Positions 8,711-19,039 of a stretch of 64,000 nt of DNA are shown here, in pieces; within the stretch, counting starts at the first letter, position 1; the number at the start of each line of letters is the position of its first letter. The stretch is taken from assembly GCF_014336955.1 (NCBI RefSeq), contig NZ_QRAI01000005.1:124001-188000 (forward strand), in the 5' to 3' direction. The notes under the pieces were generated by a model. It was given only the letters and a program-made list of their open reading frames with translations. It ran no database searches and was not told where the DNA came from. The DNA comes from Saccharophagus sp. K07. Lineage in GTDB: Bacteria; Pseudomonadota; Gammaproteobacteria; Pseudomonadales; Cellvibrionaceae. Both the position numbers and the translations under genes were made by a program.

Positions 8711-9883
8711 ATGAAGTGGAATTTTCCCCATCGATTTCTATTGCTTTGCCTGATTTTCACCACATCTTTCGTTAATGCGGCCCCTCTGATCATTCCCTCT
8801 CCGCCGCAGGTGAGCGCTACAGCTTATTTGCTGATGGACGCTGCCACTGGTGAAGTTTTGATCGAGCAAAACGCAGACGAACAATTGCCACCGGCCAGTC
8901 TGACCAAGATGCTGACGGCTTATATAGTCTCGGACGAAATTGAACGCGGCAAAATCAAAGAAACCGATACTGTCTTGATCAGCGAAGACGCTTGGCGTCG
9001 CGGCGGCACCACCAGCGGTGGTTCTACCATGTTTCTCAAGGTTGGTTCCCGTGTGCCAGTTATAGATCTGCTGCGCGGCGTTATTATTCAATCGGGCAAC
9101 GACGCCTCCATCGCTCTGGCTGAACATTTGGCCGGCAGCGAAGCGGCTTTTGCGGAGGTGATGAACCAATACGCGCAATTGCTTGGTATGCGTTCTTCCC
9201 ATTTTGTTAACGCCACTGGCTGGCCGGCACCGGGTCACCTGACCACCGCCCGCGATCTAGCGACGCTTGCCCGTGCCGTTATCAACGATCACCCCGCGCA
9301 CTATCCGATCTACGCGGAAAAGTATTTCACCTACAACGGCATCAATCAGCCCAACCGCAACTTGTTGCTCCACCGCGATCCGTCAGTGGACGGCCTCAAA
9401 ACTGGCCACACCAACGAAGCGGGATATTGTTTGGTGGCGTCCGCCCAGCGTCAGGGGATGCGGTTGATTTCAGTGGTGCTCGGCACCAAATCCGAGTCAG
9501 TGCGCGCTGAAGAGTCCTCCAAATTATTGGCCTACGGCTTCCGCTATTTCCAAACCCACAGTCTCTACGGCAAAAACCAGGAGTTGAGCCGGGTTCGCGT
9601 CTGGAAAGGACAGGCAAAAGACCTGGCTCTCGGTGTCGATAAAGATGTGATGATCACCATTCCACGCGGCTCCGCTGAGTCGCTGAAAGCGGAAATCGTC
9701 GTCGACAGCCGCATCACTGCGCCTGTGGCAGAAGGGCAGAAACTTGGCGAACTGCGCGTGACTTTGGAAGATAAGGAGATCTACAAGGCTCCGCTGGTAG
9801 CGCTGAATGCAGTGGAAAAGGCCGGGTTTTTTGCCCGTTTGTGGGATAGTCTGGTTCTGTTTTTCTCAGGATTTTTTGGCTAA
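8711..9883 (+). CDS. dacA: D-alanyl-D-alanine carboxypeptidase (PBP5/6 family)
   Basis: 390 residues. The signal peptide (about 1-23) is followed by the three penicillin-binding motifs in order: SLTK with nucleophile S63 and K66, SGN at 128-130, and KTG at 230-232. A C-terminal beta domain (about 280-365) and a final amphipathic helix (FFARLWDSLVLFFSGFFG) that anchors such enzymes to the inner membrane complete the protein. It trims the terminal D-Ala from peptidoglycan stem peptides in the periplasm. It is the first gene of a tight row dacA-ybeD-lipB-lipA, an order common in Pseudomonas relatives. Its stop overlaps the ybeD start in TAATG. The paralog name dacC is equally possible. Confidence 0.95.
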   Translation: MKWNFPHRFLLLCLIFTTSFVNAAPLIIPSPPQVSATAYLLMDAATGEVLIEQNADEQLPPASLTKMLTAYIVSDEIERGKIKETDTVLISEDAWRRGGTTSGGSTMFLKVGSRVPVIDLLRGVIIQSGNDASIALAEHLAGSEAAFAEVMNQYAQLLGMRSSHFVNATGWPAPGHLTTARDLATLARAVINDHPAHYPIYAEKYFTYNGINQPNRNLLLHRDPSVDGLKTGHTNEAGYCLVASAQRQGMRLISVVLGTKSESVRAEESSKLLAYGFRYFQTHSLYGKNQELSRVRVWKGQAKDLALGVDKDVMITIPRGSAESLKAEIVVDSRITAPVAEGQKLGELRVTLEDKEIYKAPLVALNAVEKAGFFARLWDSLVLFFSGFFG

Positions 9884-10155
9884 TGAGCGATCCAACACCG
9901 CCTAAAATCGAATTCCCCTGTCCCGGTTACATCATTCGTGTGATGGGGGAATCCTCGGAACACTTCCGCGCCCATGTGGTGGAAGTGTTTACCCGTCACG
10001 CCCCGGATTTCGACCGCGACGCTATGAAAATCCGGCCGAGCCGTAATGGCCGGTTTGAATCCGTCAATGTGGTGATCACTGCGACTGGTGTGACGCAACT
10101 GGAAGCGATTTTTGTCGATCTGAAAAAACATCCTGCGGTGCAGATGGTCCTGTAA
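9883..10155 (+). CDS. ybeD: YbeD family (DUF493) protein
   Basis: 90 residues, the usual length. The opening FPCPGYIIRVMGES and the ending YLKKHP-like segment (VDLKKHPAVQMVL) are typical of the DUF493/YbeD family, a small ACT-like fold found next to dacA and lipB in many gammaproteobacteria. A regulatory role linked to lipoate or the envelope has been proposed but is not established. Translation is probably coupled to dacA, since the start shares a base with the dacA stop. Confidence 0.93.
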   Translation: MSDPTPPKIEFPCPGYIIRVMGESSEHFRAHVVEVFTRHAPDFDRDAMKIRPSRNGRFESVNVVITATGVTQLEAIFVDLKKHPAVQMVL

Positions 10156-10191
10156 GATCGTGGCCGCTTTGTAGTAGGTGCTGTAACTGTC

Positions 10192-10848
10192 GTGTCCTCC
10201 ATATCCGAATCCCTCACCCTAACCACCCGTCTGCTCGGTGTACAGCCGTACCCCGATATCTGGCAGCGTATGCGGGATTTCACTGATAAGCGCAATGCGG
10301 ATACCCAAGACGAACTCTGGCTGGTGCAGCATCCGCCAGTGTTTACCCAGGGGCAGGCGGGCAAGGCCGAGCATGTGCTGAATCCTGGTGATATCCCGGT
10401 GGTGCAGACGGACCGGGGAGGGCAGGTGACCTATCACGGTCCAGGGCAGATAGTGGCCTATCCGCTGCTGGATTTGCGCCGCACCGATATAGGAGTGAGA
10501 GATTTGGTCACCCGGTTGGAAAACACCGTGATCGAATTTCTCGCCGCGCGAAATCTGCAGGCTGCGGCCCGTCCGGATGCCCCCGGCGTCTATATTGAAG
10601 GCCGGAAGATTGCGTCTCTGGGCCTGCGGGTGCGCCGAGGTTGTTGCTATCACGGGGTGAGCTTCAATGTCGCGATGGATATGACGCCGTTTCTGCGGAT
10701 CAACCCGTGCGGCTATAATGGCCTGCAAATGACTCAGCTCACCGACTGGGTGGACCCGGCAAGTCTGGACTTTCCCGAATTGGAACGTGAGTTCGCCCAC
10801 CGCCTGGCGGTCAACATGGGTTTTGCTGGCTGCCAGATCCAATCCTGA
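10192..10848 (+). CDS. lipB: octanoyltransferase LipB
   Basis: 218 residues. The enzyme transfers octanoate from acyl carrier protein to the lipoyl domains of 2-oxoacid dehydrogenases and the glycine cleavage H protein. The [14 protein letters not shown] motif (73-86), catalytic K139 in [10 protein letters not shown] and catalytic C173 in [13 protein letters not shown] are all visible. The best start is a GTG at 10192; no ATG lies nearby, and a TAGGTG about 13 bases upstream is a weak ribosome binding site. It precedes lipA by 33 bases, so both steps of lipoate synthesis are probably made from one mRNA. Confidence 0.95.
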   Translation: MSSISESLTLTTRLLGVQPYPDIWQRMRDFTDKRNADTQDELWLVQHPPVFTQGQAGKAEHVLNPGDIPVVQTDRGGQVTYHGPGQIVAYPLLDLRRTDIGVRDLVTRLENTVIEFLAARNLQAAARPDAPGVYIEGRKIASLGLRVRRGCCYHGVSFNVAMDMTPFLRINPCGYNGLQMTQLTDWVDPASLDFPELEREFAHRLAVNMGFAGCQIQS

Positions 10849-10881
10849 CTTATCTAACCGTCTTCTTCGAGACAGACTTCT

Positions 10882-11856
10882 ATGACTGACAATCTTCCCG
10901 TAAAACGCACTCGCCGCTTGGCCCAAGGGGAAAAACTGCGCGACGCCGATAAGGTCGAACGCATTCCCGTCAAAATCATCGCCAGCGACGCCATGCTGCG
11001 CAAACCGGATTGGATTCGCGTGCGCATCCCCGCGTCACCAGAAGTCGAGCGCATCAAACAGCTGCTGCGCAAAAACAAGCTCTCCACCGTCTGTGAAGAA
11101 GCCAACTGTCCGAACCTGTCCGAATGTTTCAGCGGCGGCACCGCGACCTTCATGATCATGGGGGATATTTGTACTCGTCGCTGCCCGTTCTGCGATGTTG
11201 GCCATGGCAAACCCAATCCGCTCGATCCGGAAGAACCGAAGAATCTGGCGCAGGCCATCGCTGAGATGAAATTGAAGTACGTGGTCATCACCTCCGTGGA
11301 CCGCGACGACCTGCGCGACGGCGGTGCTCAACACTTTGCCGACTGTATCCGCGAAGCGCGTGCCTTGTCGCCGGAGTTGGAAATCGAGATTCTCACCCCG
11401 GACTTCCGCGGTCGTATGGATGTTGCCCTGGATATCCTCGAGCGCGAGCCGCCGGATGTGTTCAACCACAACCTGGAAACTGTGCCGCGCCTGTATCTGC
11501 AAGCGCGCCCCGGTGCCAACTTCAAGTGGTCGCTGGAACTGCTGAAGCAATACAAAGCGCGCCGTCCTGACGTGTTGACCAAATCTGGTCTGATGGTGGG
11601 GCTGGGTGAGACCAAAGAAGAGATCATCGACGTGATGCAGCAGATGCGCGAGCACGATATCGATATGCTCACCATCGGCCAGTATCTGCAGCCTTCCAAA
11701 GACCACCTGCCGGTTCTGCGTTACGTGGAGCCTGCCGAGTTCGACGAATACACCGCCATCGCCAAAGAGCTGGGCTTCAAACACGCCGCGTGCGGCCCAT
11801 TGGTTCGTTCTTCCTACCACGCCGACAAGCAGGCGCACGGCGAAGTGGTGAAGTAA
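10882..11856 (+). CDS. lipA: lipoyl synthase LipA
   Basis: 324 residues. This radical-SAM enzyme inserts two sulfur atoms into protein-bound octanoyl groups, acting after LipB. The auxiliary cluster motif [12 protein letters not shown] (about 72-83), the radical-SAM CxxxCxxC motif in [13 protein letters not shown] (about 98-105) and the C-terminal SSYHAD motif, whose Ser ligates the auxiliary cluster, are intact. The length is typical. It ends the dacA-ybeD-lipB-lipA row and is followed by a hairpin with a T tract. Confidence 0.97.
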   Translation: MTDNLPVKRTRRLAQGEKLRDADKVERIPVKIIASDAMLRKPDWIRVRIPASPEVERIKQLLRKNKLSTVCEEANCPNLSECFSGGTATFMIMGDICTRRCPFCDVGHGKPNPLDPEEPKNLAQAIAEMKLKYVVITSVDRDDLRDGGAQHFADCIREARALSPELEIEILTPDFRGRMDVALDILEREPPDVFNHNLETVPRLYLQARPGANFKWSLELLKQYKARRPDVLTKSGLMVGLGETKEEIIDVMQQMREHDIDMLTIGQYLQPSKDHLPVLRYVEPAEFDEYTAIAKELGFKHAACGPLVRSSYHADKQAHGEVVK

Positions 11857-11864
11857 GTTCATCC

Positions 11865-11900
11865 AGGTCGGGCTCGCCCGGCCTGTGTCTATTTTTTATT
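11865..11900 (+). terminator. Rho-independent terminator after lipA
   Basis: A 9-bp stem AGGTCGGGC/GCCCGGCCT (one G-T pair) with a very short loop is followed, after six bases, by ATTTTTTATT. It lies 9 bases after the lipA stop. Confidence 0.6.
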
Positions 11901-11916
11901 CAAATGCGCAGATTTT

Positions 11917-11938
11917 TACCTGAGGGTTCAGGTAGAAT
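11917..11938 (+). promoter_or_regulatory. rimO promoter region with perfect palindrome
   Basis: TACCTGA at 11917-11923 and TCAGGTA at 11928-11934 form a perfect 7-bp inverted repeat with a 4-base centre. It overlaps a TAGAAT -10-like hexamer at 11933-11938. The -35 is not clear. The placement suggests an operator for rimO, but no regulator is known. Confidence 0.4.
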
Positions 11939-11983
11939 GCGCGCTTTTTTCTGTTTGCAGGTTTCTTTTCCGCAGGTTCCAAC

Positions 11984-13324
11984 ATGTCCAATTCATCTCC
12001 CAAAGTCGGCTTTGTGTCCCTCGGTTGCCCCAAGGCGCTGGTGGATTCCGAGCGCATCCTGACGCAGCTGCGCACCGAAGGTTATCAAGTGGTGCCGAGT
12101 TACGAGGACGCAGATGTAGTGGTGGTGAATACCTGCGGATTTATCGACAGCGCCAAGCAGGAATCCCTCGACGCCATTGGCGAGGCCATCAGTGAAAATG
12201 GCCGCGTGATCGTCACCGGCTGTATGGGTGTTGAAGAAGACATTATTCGCAAGATCCACCCGAGCGTGCTCGCAGTCACTGGCCCGCAGCAGTACGAGCA
12301 GGTGGTCAACGCGGTGCACGAAGTGGTGCCGCCGAAAAAAGATCACGATCCTTTTATCGATCTGGTTCCACCGCAAGGCATCAAACTGACTCCGCGTCAC
12401 TATGCCTATCTGAAAATTTCCGAAGGCTGTAACCACCGCTGTTCGTTTTGCATTATTCCGTCCATGCGCGGCGATCTGGTCAGCCGTCCAATCGGCAGTG
12501 TGCTGGATGAAGCCGAGCGTTTGGTAAAAGCCGGTACGCGCGAGCTGTTGGTGATTTCGCAAGACACCAGCGCATACGGCGTCGACTTGAAATACCGCAC
12601 CGGTTTTTGGCAGGGCCGTCCGGTCAAAACCAAAATGTACGATCTGTGCGAGGCGTTGAGTGATTTAGGCGGCGCGTGGGTGCGCCTGCATTATGTGTAT
12701 CCCTATCCGCACGTGGACGACATTATTCCGTTGATGGCGGAAGGAAAAATCCTGCCGTACCTGGATATTCCGTTCCAACACGCAAGCCCGGCGATCCTAA
12801 AAAACATGCGCCGTCCGGCTCACCAGGAAAAAACTCTGGAGCGCATTAATCGCTGGCGGGAAATCTGCCCGGAGATTACTTTGCGTTCGACTTTTATTGT
12901 CGGCTTCCCGGGAGAAACGGAAGAAGATTTCAATTATTTGTTGGATTGGCTGGACGAAGCGCAATTGGATCGCGTTGGCTGCTTTGAATATTCACCCGTT
13001 GCCGGTGCCGCCGCCAACGAATTGCCCAATCAGGTTCCAGATGAAGTGAAAAAGGAACGTTGGGAAAGGTTTATGGAAAAACAACAAGCCATTTCTGCCG
13101 CTAAATTGCAAAACAAAATCGGTTGGGAAATGGATGTGCTGGTTGACTACGTAGAAGATGGCGTTGCCACCGCACGCAGCTACGCCGATGCACCGGAAAT
13201 TGACGGTGTGGTGATGATCGAAGGTGACTACGGCTTAAAACCGGGTGATATGTTGCCGGTCGTGATCGAAGGCGCGGACGACTACGACCTGTGGGCGCGT
13301 CCGTTGATGGAAGACGACGAATAA
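11984..13324 (+). CDS. rimO: ribosomal protein S12 methylthiotransferase RimO
   Basis: 446 residues. RimO adds a methylthio group to an aspartate of ribosomal protein S12. The N-terminal UPF0004 domain ([12 protein letters not shown], then VVNTCGFI and TGCMG with its three cysteines), the radical-SAM motif [11 protein letters not shown] at about 148-158, and the C-terminal TRAM domain (about 375-440, MDVLVD to YDLWA) are in the usual order. The RimO signature SLGCPKxxVDS separates it from MiaB. It is a single gene between a terminator and a structured intergenic region. Confidence 0.97.
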   Translation: MSNSSPKVGFVSLGCPKALVDSERILTQLRTEGYQVVPSYEDADVVVVNTCGFIDSAKQESLDAIGEAISENGRVIVTGCMGVEEDIIRKIHPSVLAVTGPQQYEQVVNAVHEVVPPKKDHDPFIDLVPPQGIKLTPRHYAYLKISEGCNHRCSFCIIPSMRGDLVSRPIGSVLDEAERLVKAGTRELLVISQDTSAYGVDLKYRTGFWQGRPVKTKMYDLCEALSDLGGAWVRLHYVYPYPHVDDIIPLMAEGKILPYLDIPFQHASPAILKNMRRPAHQEKTLERINRWREICPEITLRSTFIVGFPGETEEDFNYLLDWLDEAQLDRVGCFEYSPVAGAAANELPNQVPDEVKKERWERFMEKQQAISAAKLQNKIGWEMDVLVDYVEDGVATARSYADAPEIDGVVMIEGDYGLKPGDMLPVVIEGADDYDLWARPLMEDDE

Positions 13325-13341
13325 AAATCGATTATGTAGCT

Positions 13342-13364
13342 CGGAAGGCGCTAGCCGCCTTCCG
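13342..13364. repeat. perfect 9-bp hairpin after rimO
   Basis: CGGAAGGCG and CGCCTTCCG pair perfectly around a 5-base loop, 17 bases after the rimO stop. No T tract follows on the plus strand, so it is a weak intrinsic terminator at best, or an mRNA 3' end stabiliser. A diverged copy of the same arm sequence recurs at 13442-13464. Confidence 0.5.
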
Positions 13365-13369
13365 GCATG

Positions 13370-13409
13370 CAGCGCAAAAAAACTACTCCCAGCGCAAAAA
13401 ACCTACTCC
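13370..13409. repeat. tandem 20-bp direct repeat
   Basis: Two adjacent 20-bp units at 13370-13389 and 13390-13409 differ at one position. Each is CAGCGC, an A tract and CTACTCC. They lie between the two hairpins that separate rimO from the YRGHT gene. Confidence 0.7.
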
Positions 13410-13435
13410 AACAAATTTCACCTATTGCAGGAATA

Positions 13436-13464
13436 AAAAAGTCGGAAGGCTGCAGCGGCGTTCC
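13436..13464 (-). terminator. probable terminator of the YRGHT-protein gene
   Basis: Read on the minus strand, an imperfect hairpin (arms CGGAACGCCGC and GCAGCCTTCCG, two mismatches) is followed by GACTTTTTTATT. It lies 23 bases beyond the stop of the gene at 13487-13969. Confidence 0.55.
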
Positions 13465-13486
13465 GGCTAAGAGAGTGCGCGCGGAT

Positions 13487-13969
13487 TCAATGCGATAAAG
13501 CAACGGTGTGACCGCGATAGATCACGGTTTTTTCTCTAACAGCAGCGGGGGTCTGTGTGACAGAAGGAATTGATGGAGTGGCAGCCGCGATCGTGTGTCC
13601 GCGGTAAACCTGCTGATGCGGCTGGTGTTCTTCTTTTTTGGACGATTCTTGCATTTCATAGTTGGTCTGCAAGCGCGTAATCCACGCTGGTCCAGCCATA
13701 GACATCAGCTGGCGAATCAGGTCTCGCAACAGCAGATCCTCCACTTCTCTATAAAGATCCACCAGAAGATCCAGCAGTGCTGGGTTGGTCAATTTGACAT
13801 GCGCGCGTGCGGGCGCGGGTACGATTTTGCGGATCAGAAAAACCTGATCGATCATGGATTTTGTGTACTGCATGGCGTTCAGTCCCGGATATGCAATTGA
13901 CGGGGCGGTCGGTCCTGGCACCAATAGTGGTGCTGCATCGTCGGTCCTTGGCGGTCCCACAGAAGCCAT
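13487..13969 (-). CDS. unrecognised protein with two YRGHT repeats
   Basis: 160 residues, no family recognised. The first 35 residues are Pro/Ala-rich without a signal peptide. A helical, Leu-rich middle (about 62-110, LLDLLVDLYREVEDLLLRDL) follows. The C-terminal 40 residues contain two copies of a short motif, QVYRGHTIAA and VIYRGHTVAL, separated by a Pro/Thr-rich spacer. The YRG core recalls DUF4278-type short proteins, but the similarity is too short to rely on. No ribosome binding site is evident before the first ATG; an internal ATG at residue 33 is an alternative start. A terminator-like hairpin behind the gene supports expression. Confidence 0.55.
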   Translation of the reverse strand: MASVGPPRTDDAAPLLVPGPTAPSIAYPGLNAMQYTKSMIDQVFLIRKIVPAPARAHVKLTNPALLDLLVDLYREVEDLLLRDLIRQLMSMAGPAWITRLQTNYEMQESSKKEEHQPHQQVYRGHTIAAATPSIPSVTQTPAAVREKTVIYRGHTVALSH

Positions 13970-14310
13970 TTCAAAAAATCCCTGTGCTTGGCACTCGGCC
14001 GCCAGTGCTCGCGTCGGTCCCTCCTCGCTGGCGCGCTCGGCGCCCAGATATTTTTTTGAAACGGCTTCGCGTGACGAACGGTAGGCAAATATTGCACCAA
14101 TGCTACGCTTAATCTTGGCTTTTCCTTCAAGCTCGCGAATTTCCTGAGGTTCGTCAAATTAGCGCACCCAAGCGGGTGGAAATTGGGGTGTATTTCGCGT
14201 GATTGACGCCCTAGAATGGCCGTCTTTGCCCCGTTTGCGGGCGCAGTTAGTTCAGTGATTACGAAGTAAGCAGGTGGTAGCAATCGGCTGCTGCAAATGG
14301 TGGAAATTTC
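13970..14310. other. intergenic region upstream of dnaE with hairpin plus T tract
   Basis: About 340 bases. A plus-strand hairpin at 14028-14047 (arms CTGGCGC and GCGCCCAG with one bulge) is followed by a run of seven T at 14051-14057, although no plus-strand gene precedes it. A short palindrome, CACCC/GGGTG, lies at 14165-14178, and a TAGAAT hexamer at 14212-14217 may be the dnaE -10. No protein-coding signal was seen. Confidence 0.4.
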
Positions 14311-17300
14311 ATGAGTTCAAATTTTGTACATTTGCGGGTGCGCACCGAATTCTCCCTGGTGGACAGCATTATTCGTGTCAAAGGCCTGGTCAAACGCCTG
14401 CAGAAATTGGAAATGCCTGCTTGCGGCATTACCGACTTCACCAACTATTTCGGACTGATCAAGTTTTATAAGGCGGCGCAGGGTGCGGGCATCAAGCCCA
14501 TCAGCGGCTGTGACTTGCTCGTGCGCGGTGAAGAGGAAGACGCGCCAGCCCATCTGATTACCCTCTTTGCCCAGAACAATGTGGGCTACAAAAATATCAT
14601 CCAGTTGATCTCCCTTGCGTACCAAAAAGGCCAGCACCTCGGCCAGCCCTATGTGCGGCGCGAGTGGGTGTCGCAATACAGCGAAGGTTGCATCGCAATT
14701 TCCGGCGCGCGGGCAGGGGACATAGGTAAAGCCTTGATCGCTGACCGCATTGAGCAGGCGGAAACTCTGGCGCGTGGCTGGGCAAAAGATTTTCCTAATC
14801 GTTTTTATATCGAATTACAGCGCACTGGCCGGGAAAACGAAGGCATTTATATAGAACGCGCCGTGCAGTTGGCTGACCGTTTGGAATTGCCGGTAGTGGC
14901 CACCAATGATGTGCGTTTTCTCGACGCTGACCAGTTTGAAGTGCACGAAGCGCGGGTGTGTATCGGCGAAGGCCGCACTCTGGATGATCCACGCCGCGAG
15001 CGCCGCTACAGCGAGCAGCAGTATCTGCGATCCGCCGAAGAAATGGCCGAGCTGTTCAGTGATATTCCGGAAGCGCTCGCCAATACGGTGGAGATTGCCA
15101 AGCGCTGTACCCTGGATATTCAGCTCGGCAAATACTTCCTGCCGGAATACCCGATTCCCGAAGGTCTGACCGAAAACGACTTCTTCCGCAAAATCTCGTT
15201 TGAGGGCTTGGAGAAGCGTCTCGAGCGTATTTTGCCGCCGGACACGCCCAACTACGCCGAGCGGCGCAAGGTCTACGAAGACCGGCTGCAGTTCGAGCTG
15301 GATATCATCATCCAGATGGGATTCCCCGGTTACTTCCTGATCGTGATGGACTTCATTCAGTGGGCCAAGGACCACGATATTCCGGTAGGGCCGGGGCGGG
15401 GTTCCGGTGCTGGCTCGCTGGTGGCTTACGCGCTGAAAATCACCGATCTCGATCCGCTGCAATACGACCTGCTGTTCGAGCGTTTCCTTAACCCTGAACG
15501 GGTGTCCATGCCCGACTTCGATATCGACTTCTGCATGGATAACCGCGACCGCGTGATTTCCTATGTGGCTGATACCTACGGTCGCGACGCGGTGAGCCAG
15601 ATCATCACCTTCGGTACCATGGCCGCCAAGGCGGTGGTACGCGACGTGGCGCGGGTACAGGGCAAGTCCTACGGCCTCGCCGACAAACTCTCCAAACTGA
15701 TTCCCGCCACACCCGGTATGACGCTGGAAGTGGCGCTGGAGCAGGAGCCGCAATTAAAAGAATTTCTGCAGAACGACAGTGACGCCCAGGAAATCTGGGA
15801 TATGGCGCTGCAGCTCGAAGGCATTACCCGTAACGTCGGTAAGCACGCCGGTGGTGTGGTAATCGCGCCGACCAAGCTGACCGACTTCGCGCCTCTGTAT
15901 TGCGACGAAACCGGCGGCGGTCTGGTAACCCAGTTCGACAAAAACGACGTAGAAGAAGCGGGCTTAGTGAAGTTCGACTTCCTCGGCTTGCGCACCCTCA
16001 CCATCATCGACTGGGCGCGCCGCATGATCGACCGGCGCCGCGAGAAAAACCAGGAGCCGCCGCTCGATATCAGCGCCATCCCGCTCGACGACCCGGCCAC
16101 CTTCAAACTGCTGAAAAAAGCGGAAACCACTGCGGTATTCCAGCTTGAATCCCGCGGTATGAAGGACCTGATCAAGCGTTTGCAGCCGGACAACATTGAA
16201 GACCTTATCGCTTTAGTGGCGCTGTTCCGCCCAGGTCCGTTGGAATCGGGCATGGTGGACGACTTCATCAACCGTAAACATGGGCGCGCCCAGGTGGCCT
16301 ATCCGGACGCCAAGTTCCAGCACATCAGCCTGAAGCCGGTACTCGAACCCACTTACGGGGTTATCGTGTATCAGGAACAAGTAATGCAGATTGCCCAGGT
16401 GCTAGCCGGTTATACCCTCGGCGGTGCGGACATGTTGCGTCGAGCCATGGGTAAGAAAAAGCCGGAAGAGATGGCTAAACAGCGCGCCGTATTCGAAGAA
16501 GGTGCGAAGAAGCAGGGCATAGACCCGGAACTGGCGATTCGTATTTTCGACCTGGTGGAAAAATTCGCTGGTTACGGTTTCAACAAATCGCACTCGGCTG
16601 CCTACGCCATCGTTTCCTACCAGACCGCCTGGCTGAAGGCGCATTACCCGGCGCAGTTTATGGCCGCCACCATGTCGTCCGATATGGACAAAACCGACAA
16701 GGTGGTGACCTTTATCGAAGAGGTCCGCAACATGGGCCTCAATCTGTTGCCGCCGGATGTGAATCTGGGTGAATTCCAATTCACCGTGGATGACCAGAAC
16801 AACATCATCTACGGCCTCGGCGCGATTAAAGGTTTGGGTGAAGGCCCAATCGAAAACATCATCAACGCGCGCAAAAAAGGTCCGTTTAAAGACCTGTTCG
16901 ATTTCTGCTCCCGCGTTGACTCGCGCAAAGTCAACAAGCGCGCTTTGGAAGCGCTGGTGCGCAGTGGTGCTCTCGATAACCTCGGTCCCGGCGTCGACAA
17001 GGACTACGACCGCGCGGTGATGTTCGCCGCTCTGGGCGAAGCAGTAAAAACCGCCGAGCAGAGCGCCGCCAATGCCAATGCGGGTATGGTGGATCTGTTT
17101 GGCTCCATCATCGAAGCAAATGCAGACAGCCGGGACGTCTATGAGGATTTCCGCAAGATCAAACGCTGGAGCATCAAAGAGCGCCTCAACGGTGAAAAAG
17201 AGACGCTGGGCTTGTACCTCACCGGACACCCCATTGAGGAATATCAGGACGAGCTCAAACACTTGGTGTCCTGCCGCATTGTCGATCTCAAGCCGGATAA

Positions 17301-17823
17301 AAACAAACAAACCGTCGCTGGCTTGGTAGTGGCTTTCAGGGTGATGAAAACCAAACGCGGCGACAGTATGGCGTTTGTCACCCTGGATGACCGCAGTGGC
17401 CGGATAGAAGTCGCAGTCTTTGCCGATACCTACAACACTTACCGAGATAAATTGAACAAAGATGCCATGTTGGTGATCGACGGAGTGATCAGCTTCGACG
17501 ATTACAGTGGCGGCTTAAAAATGCGGGCGGATGCGGTTATGGATTTGGCTGAGGCCCGCCTCGCCAAGGTTCAGGCCATCAATATCGTGTGGAAGCGCGA
17601 CGAGCTGGACCCCAACAGCGTTCAGCAACTGAAAGAGACGCTGACGCCGCACAGTCAGGGCGCATGTGCCGTAGCCCTGGAGTATCAACGCGGCGATTGC
17701 GCCGCTCAGTTGATGCTTGGGCCGCAGTGGAAGGTGAAACCGACCGACGAACTGCTGGTGCAATTGCGCTCATTGTACGGGCCGGAGAAGGTCAAAGTGG
17801 TTTACCGGCAGCATGTGGCGTGA
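14311..17823 (+). CDS. dnaE: DNA polymerase III alpha subunit
   Basis: 1170 residues, the normal size. It is the catalytic polymerase subunit of the replicative holoenzyme. An N-terminal PHP domain begins at [15 protein letters not shown]. The polymerase active-site region contains [16 protein letters not shown] and the catalytic aspartates in [12 protein letters not shown] tandem helix-hairpin-helix region, an OB domain (about 990-1070) and a C-terminal tail follow. The start has a GGTGG ribosome binding site 10 bases upstream. accA follows 91 bases later on the same strand, the order found in many gammaproteobacteria. Confidence 0.98.
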   Translation: MSSNFVHLRVRTEFSLVDSIIRVKGLVKRLQKLEMPACGITDFTNYFGLIKFYKAAQGAGIKPISGCDLLVRGEEEDAPAHLITLFAQNNVGYKNIIQLISLAYQKGQHLGQPYVRREWVSQYSEGCIAISGARAGDIGKALIADRIEQAETLARGWAKDFPNRFYIELQRTGRENEGIYIERAVQLADRLELPVVATNDVRFLDADQFEVHEARVCIGEGRTLDDPRRERRYSEQQYLRSAEEMAELFSDIPEALANTVEIAKRCTLDIQLGKYFLPEYPIPEGLTENDFFRKISFEGLEKRLERILPPDTPNYAERRKVYEDRLQFELDIIIQMGFPGYFLIVMDFIQWAKDHDIPVGPGRGSGAGSLVAYALKITDLDPLQYDLLFERFLNPERVSMPDFDIDFCMDNRDRVISYVADTYGRDAVSQIITFGTMAAKAVVRDVARVQGKSYGLADKLSKLIPATPGMTLEVALEQEPQLKEFLQNDSDAQEIWDMALQLEGITRNVGKHAGGVVIAPTKLTDFAPLYCDETGGGLVTQFDKNDVEEAGLVKFDFLGLRTLTIIDWARRMIDRRREKNQEPPLDISAIPLDDPATFKLLKKAETTAVFQLESRGMKDLIKRLQPDNIEDLIALVALFRPGPLESGMVDDFINRKHGRAQVAYPDAKFQHISLKPVLEPTYGVIVYQEQVMQIAQVLAGYTLGGADMLRRAMGKKKPEEMAKQRAVFEEGAKKQGIDPELAIRIFDLVEKFAGYGFNKSHSAAYAIVSYQTAWLKAHYPAQFMAATMSSDMDKTDKVVTFIEEVRNMGLNLLPPDVNLGEFQFTVDDQNNIIYGLGAIKGLGEGPIENIINARKKGPFKDLFDFCSRVDSRKVNKRALEALVRSGALDNLGPGVDKDYDRAVMFAALGEAVKTAEQSAANANAGMVDLFGSIIEANADSRDVYEDFRKIKRWSIKERLNGEKETLGLYLTGHPIEEYQDELKHLVSCRIVDLKPDKNKQTVAGLVVAFRVMKTKRGDSMAFVTLDDRSGRIEVAVFADTYNTYRDKLNKDAMLVIDGVISFDDYSGGLKMRADAVMDLAEARLAKVQAINIVWKRDELDPNSVQQLKETLTPHSQGACAVALEYQRGDCAAQLMLGPQWKVKPTDELLVQLRSLYGPEKVKVVYRQHVA

Positions 17824-17868
17824 AGATCCTATCCATATAGTGCTAAACTCTCGCCCAATTTTTTTCCG

Positions 17869-17889
17869 CGGAGCCTGTGTCAGGCTCCG
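17869..17889 (+). promoter_or_regulatory. hairpin in the accA leader
   Basis: A perfect 8-bp stem CGGAGCCT/AGGCTCCG with a 5-base loop lies 25 bases before the accA start and just after a T tract, not before one. It therefore does not look like a normal terminator. It may affect accA translation or the dnaE 3' end. Confidence 0.4.
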
Positions 17890-17914
17890 TTCCCAGTCAT
17901 AACCAGAACCGAAT

Positions 17915-18865
17915 ATGAACCTGAATTACTTGCCATTTGAACAACCCATCGCTGAACTCGAAGGAAAAATCGCGGAACTGCAGCTGGTTGGCAGCGACAA
18001 CCGTCTGAACATCACGGAAGAAATCGAGCGTCTGCGCGAAAAATCCTCCAAACTGACCGAAAGCATCTATTCCAATCTGACTCCCTGGCAGATCGTTCAG
18101 GTCGCGCGCCATCCGCAACGTCCTTACACCTCTGATTACATCACCAGATTGTTTACCGACTGGGAAGAGCTCCACGGCGACCGCCACTTCGGCGACGACA
18201 AAGCCATTATCGGCGGCATAGGGCGTTTGGACGGCAGACCCGTGATGGTGATCGGCGAAGAAAAAGGCCGCAGCGTTCACGAAAAAGTTGCCCGCAACTT
18301 CGGTATGCCCAAACCGGAAGGCTATCGCAAAGCGTTGCGCCTGATGGAAATGGCTGAGCGCTTCAAACTGCCCGTCCTCACCCTGATTGATACTCCCGGA
18401 GCCTACCCAGGTATCGACTCCGAAGAGCGCGGCATCAGTGAAGCTATCGCGCAAAACCTTGCAGTCATGTCCCGCCTGCGCACCCCGATCATCTGCACCG
18501 TAATCGGTGAAGGTTCATCCGGTGGCGCCCTGGCTATCGGCGTGGGCGACCACCTGAACATGCTGCAATACGCCACCTATTTCGTAATCTCTCCGGAAGG
18601 TTGCGCCAACATCATCTGGAAAACCGTGGAAAAAGCACCTCTGGCTGCCGAAGCCATGGGTGTGACTTCCAGTGTTCTGGAAGAACTGGGTATCGTCGAC
18701 GAAACCATCCCCGAACCCCTCGGCGGCGCCCACCGCAATATCGAAGCCATGGCCGAAACCCTCAAAGAACGCCTGATCGCCCAGGTCGATCGCTACTCTG
18801 CAATACCAATCGATCAGTTGTTGGAAAAGCGTTATGAGCGGTTAATGAGTTACGGAAACGATTAA
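17915..18865 (+). CDS. accA: acetyl-CoA carboxylase carboxyltransferase subunit alpha
   Basis: 316 residues, the usual size. With AccD it forms the carboxyltransferase that makes malonyl-CoA, the first step of fatty acid synthesis. The N-terminal helix ([16 protein letters not shown]), [11 protein letters not shown], the oxyanion-forming [13 protein letters not shown] motif and the C-terminal helix ending [10 protein letters not shown] are all typical. It follows dnaE on the same strand and ends at a strong terminator. Confidence 0.98.
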   Translation: MNLNYLPFEQPIAELEGKIAELQLVGSDNRLNITEEIERLREKSSKLTESIYSNLTPWQIVQVARHPQRPYTSDYITRLFTDWEELHGDRHFGDDKAIIGGIGRLDGRPVMVIGEEKGRSVHEKVARNFGMPKPEGYRKALRLMEMAERFKLPVLTLIDTPGAYPGIDSEERGISEAIAQNLAVMSRLRTPIICTVIGEGSSGGALAIGVGDHLNMLQYATYFVISPEGCANIIWKTVEKAPLAAEAMGVTSSVLEELGIVDETIPEPLGGAHRNIEAMAETLKERLIAQVDRYSAIPIDQLLEKRYERLMSYGND

Positions 18866-18878
18866 TTTCTACCTCCTG

Positions 18879-18916
18879 TGCATCGAGCGAATCAGTCGCT
18901 CGATGCATTCCTTTCT
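18879..18916 (+). terminator. strong terminator after accA
   Basis: A perfect 12-bp stem TGCATCGAGCGA/TCGCTCGATGCA with a 5-base loop is followed by TTCCTTTCT. It lies 13 bases after the accA stop. Confidence 0.75.
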
Positions 18917-19039
18917 AGCTTATCCCTTTGCTTTTCTATAAATTTCTCCGGTCGCTTCAACCAGAATTAATGTGGCTGGCAGCATTTGCTAATTGCACAA
19001 TACTTTGCTTGCGCAACTTAACTCTTCGTGAGAAAACTT

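Noticed and set aside
15669-16271. Long minus-strand open frames inside dnaE
   Set aside because: Ser/Arg-rich composition and no start context; dnaE motifs explain the region fully.
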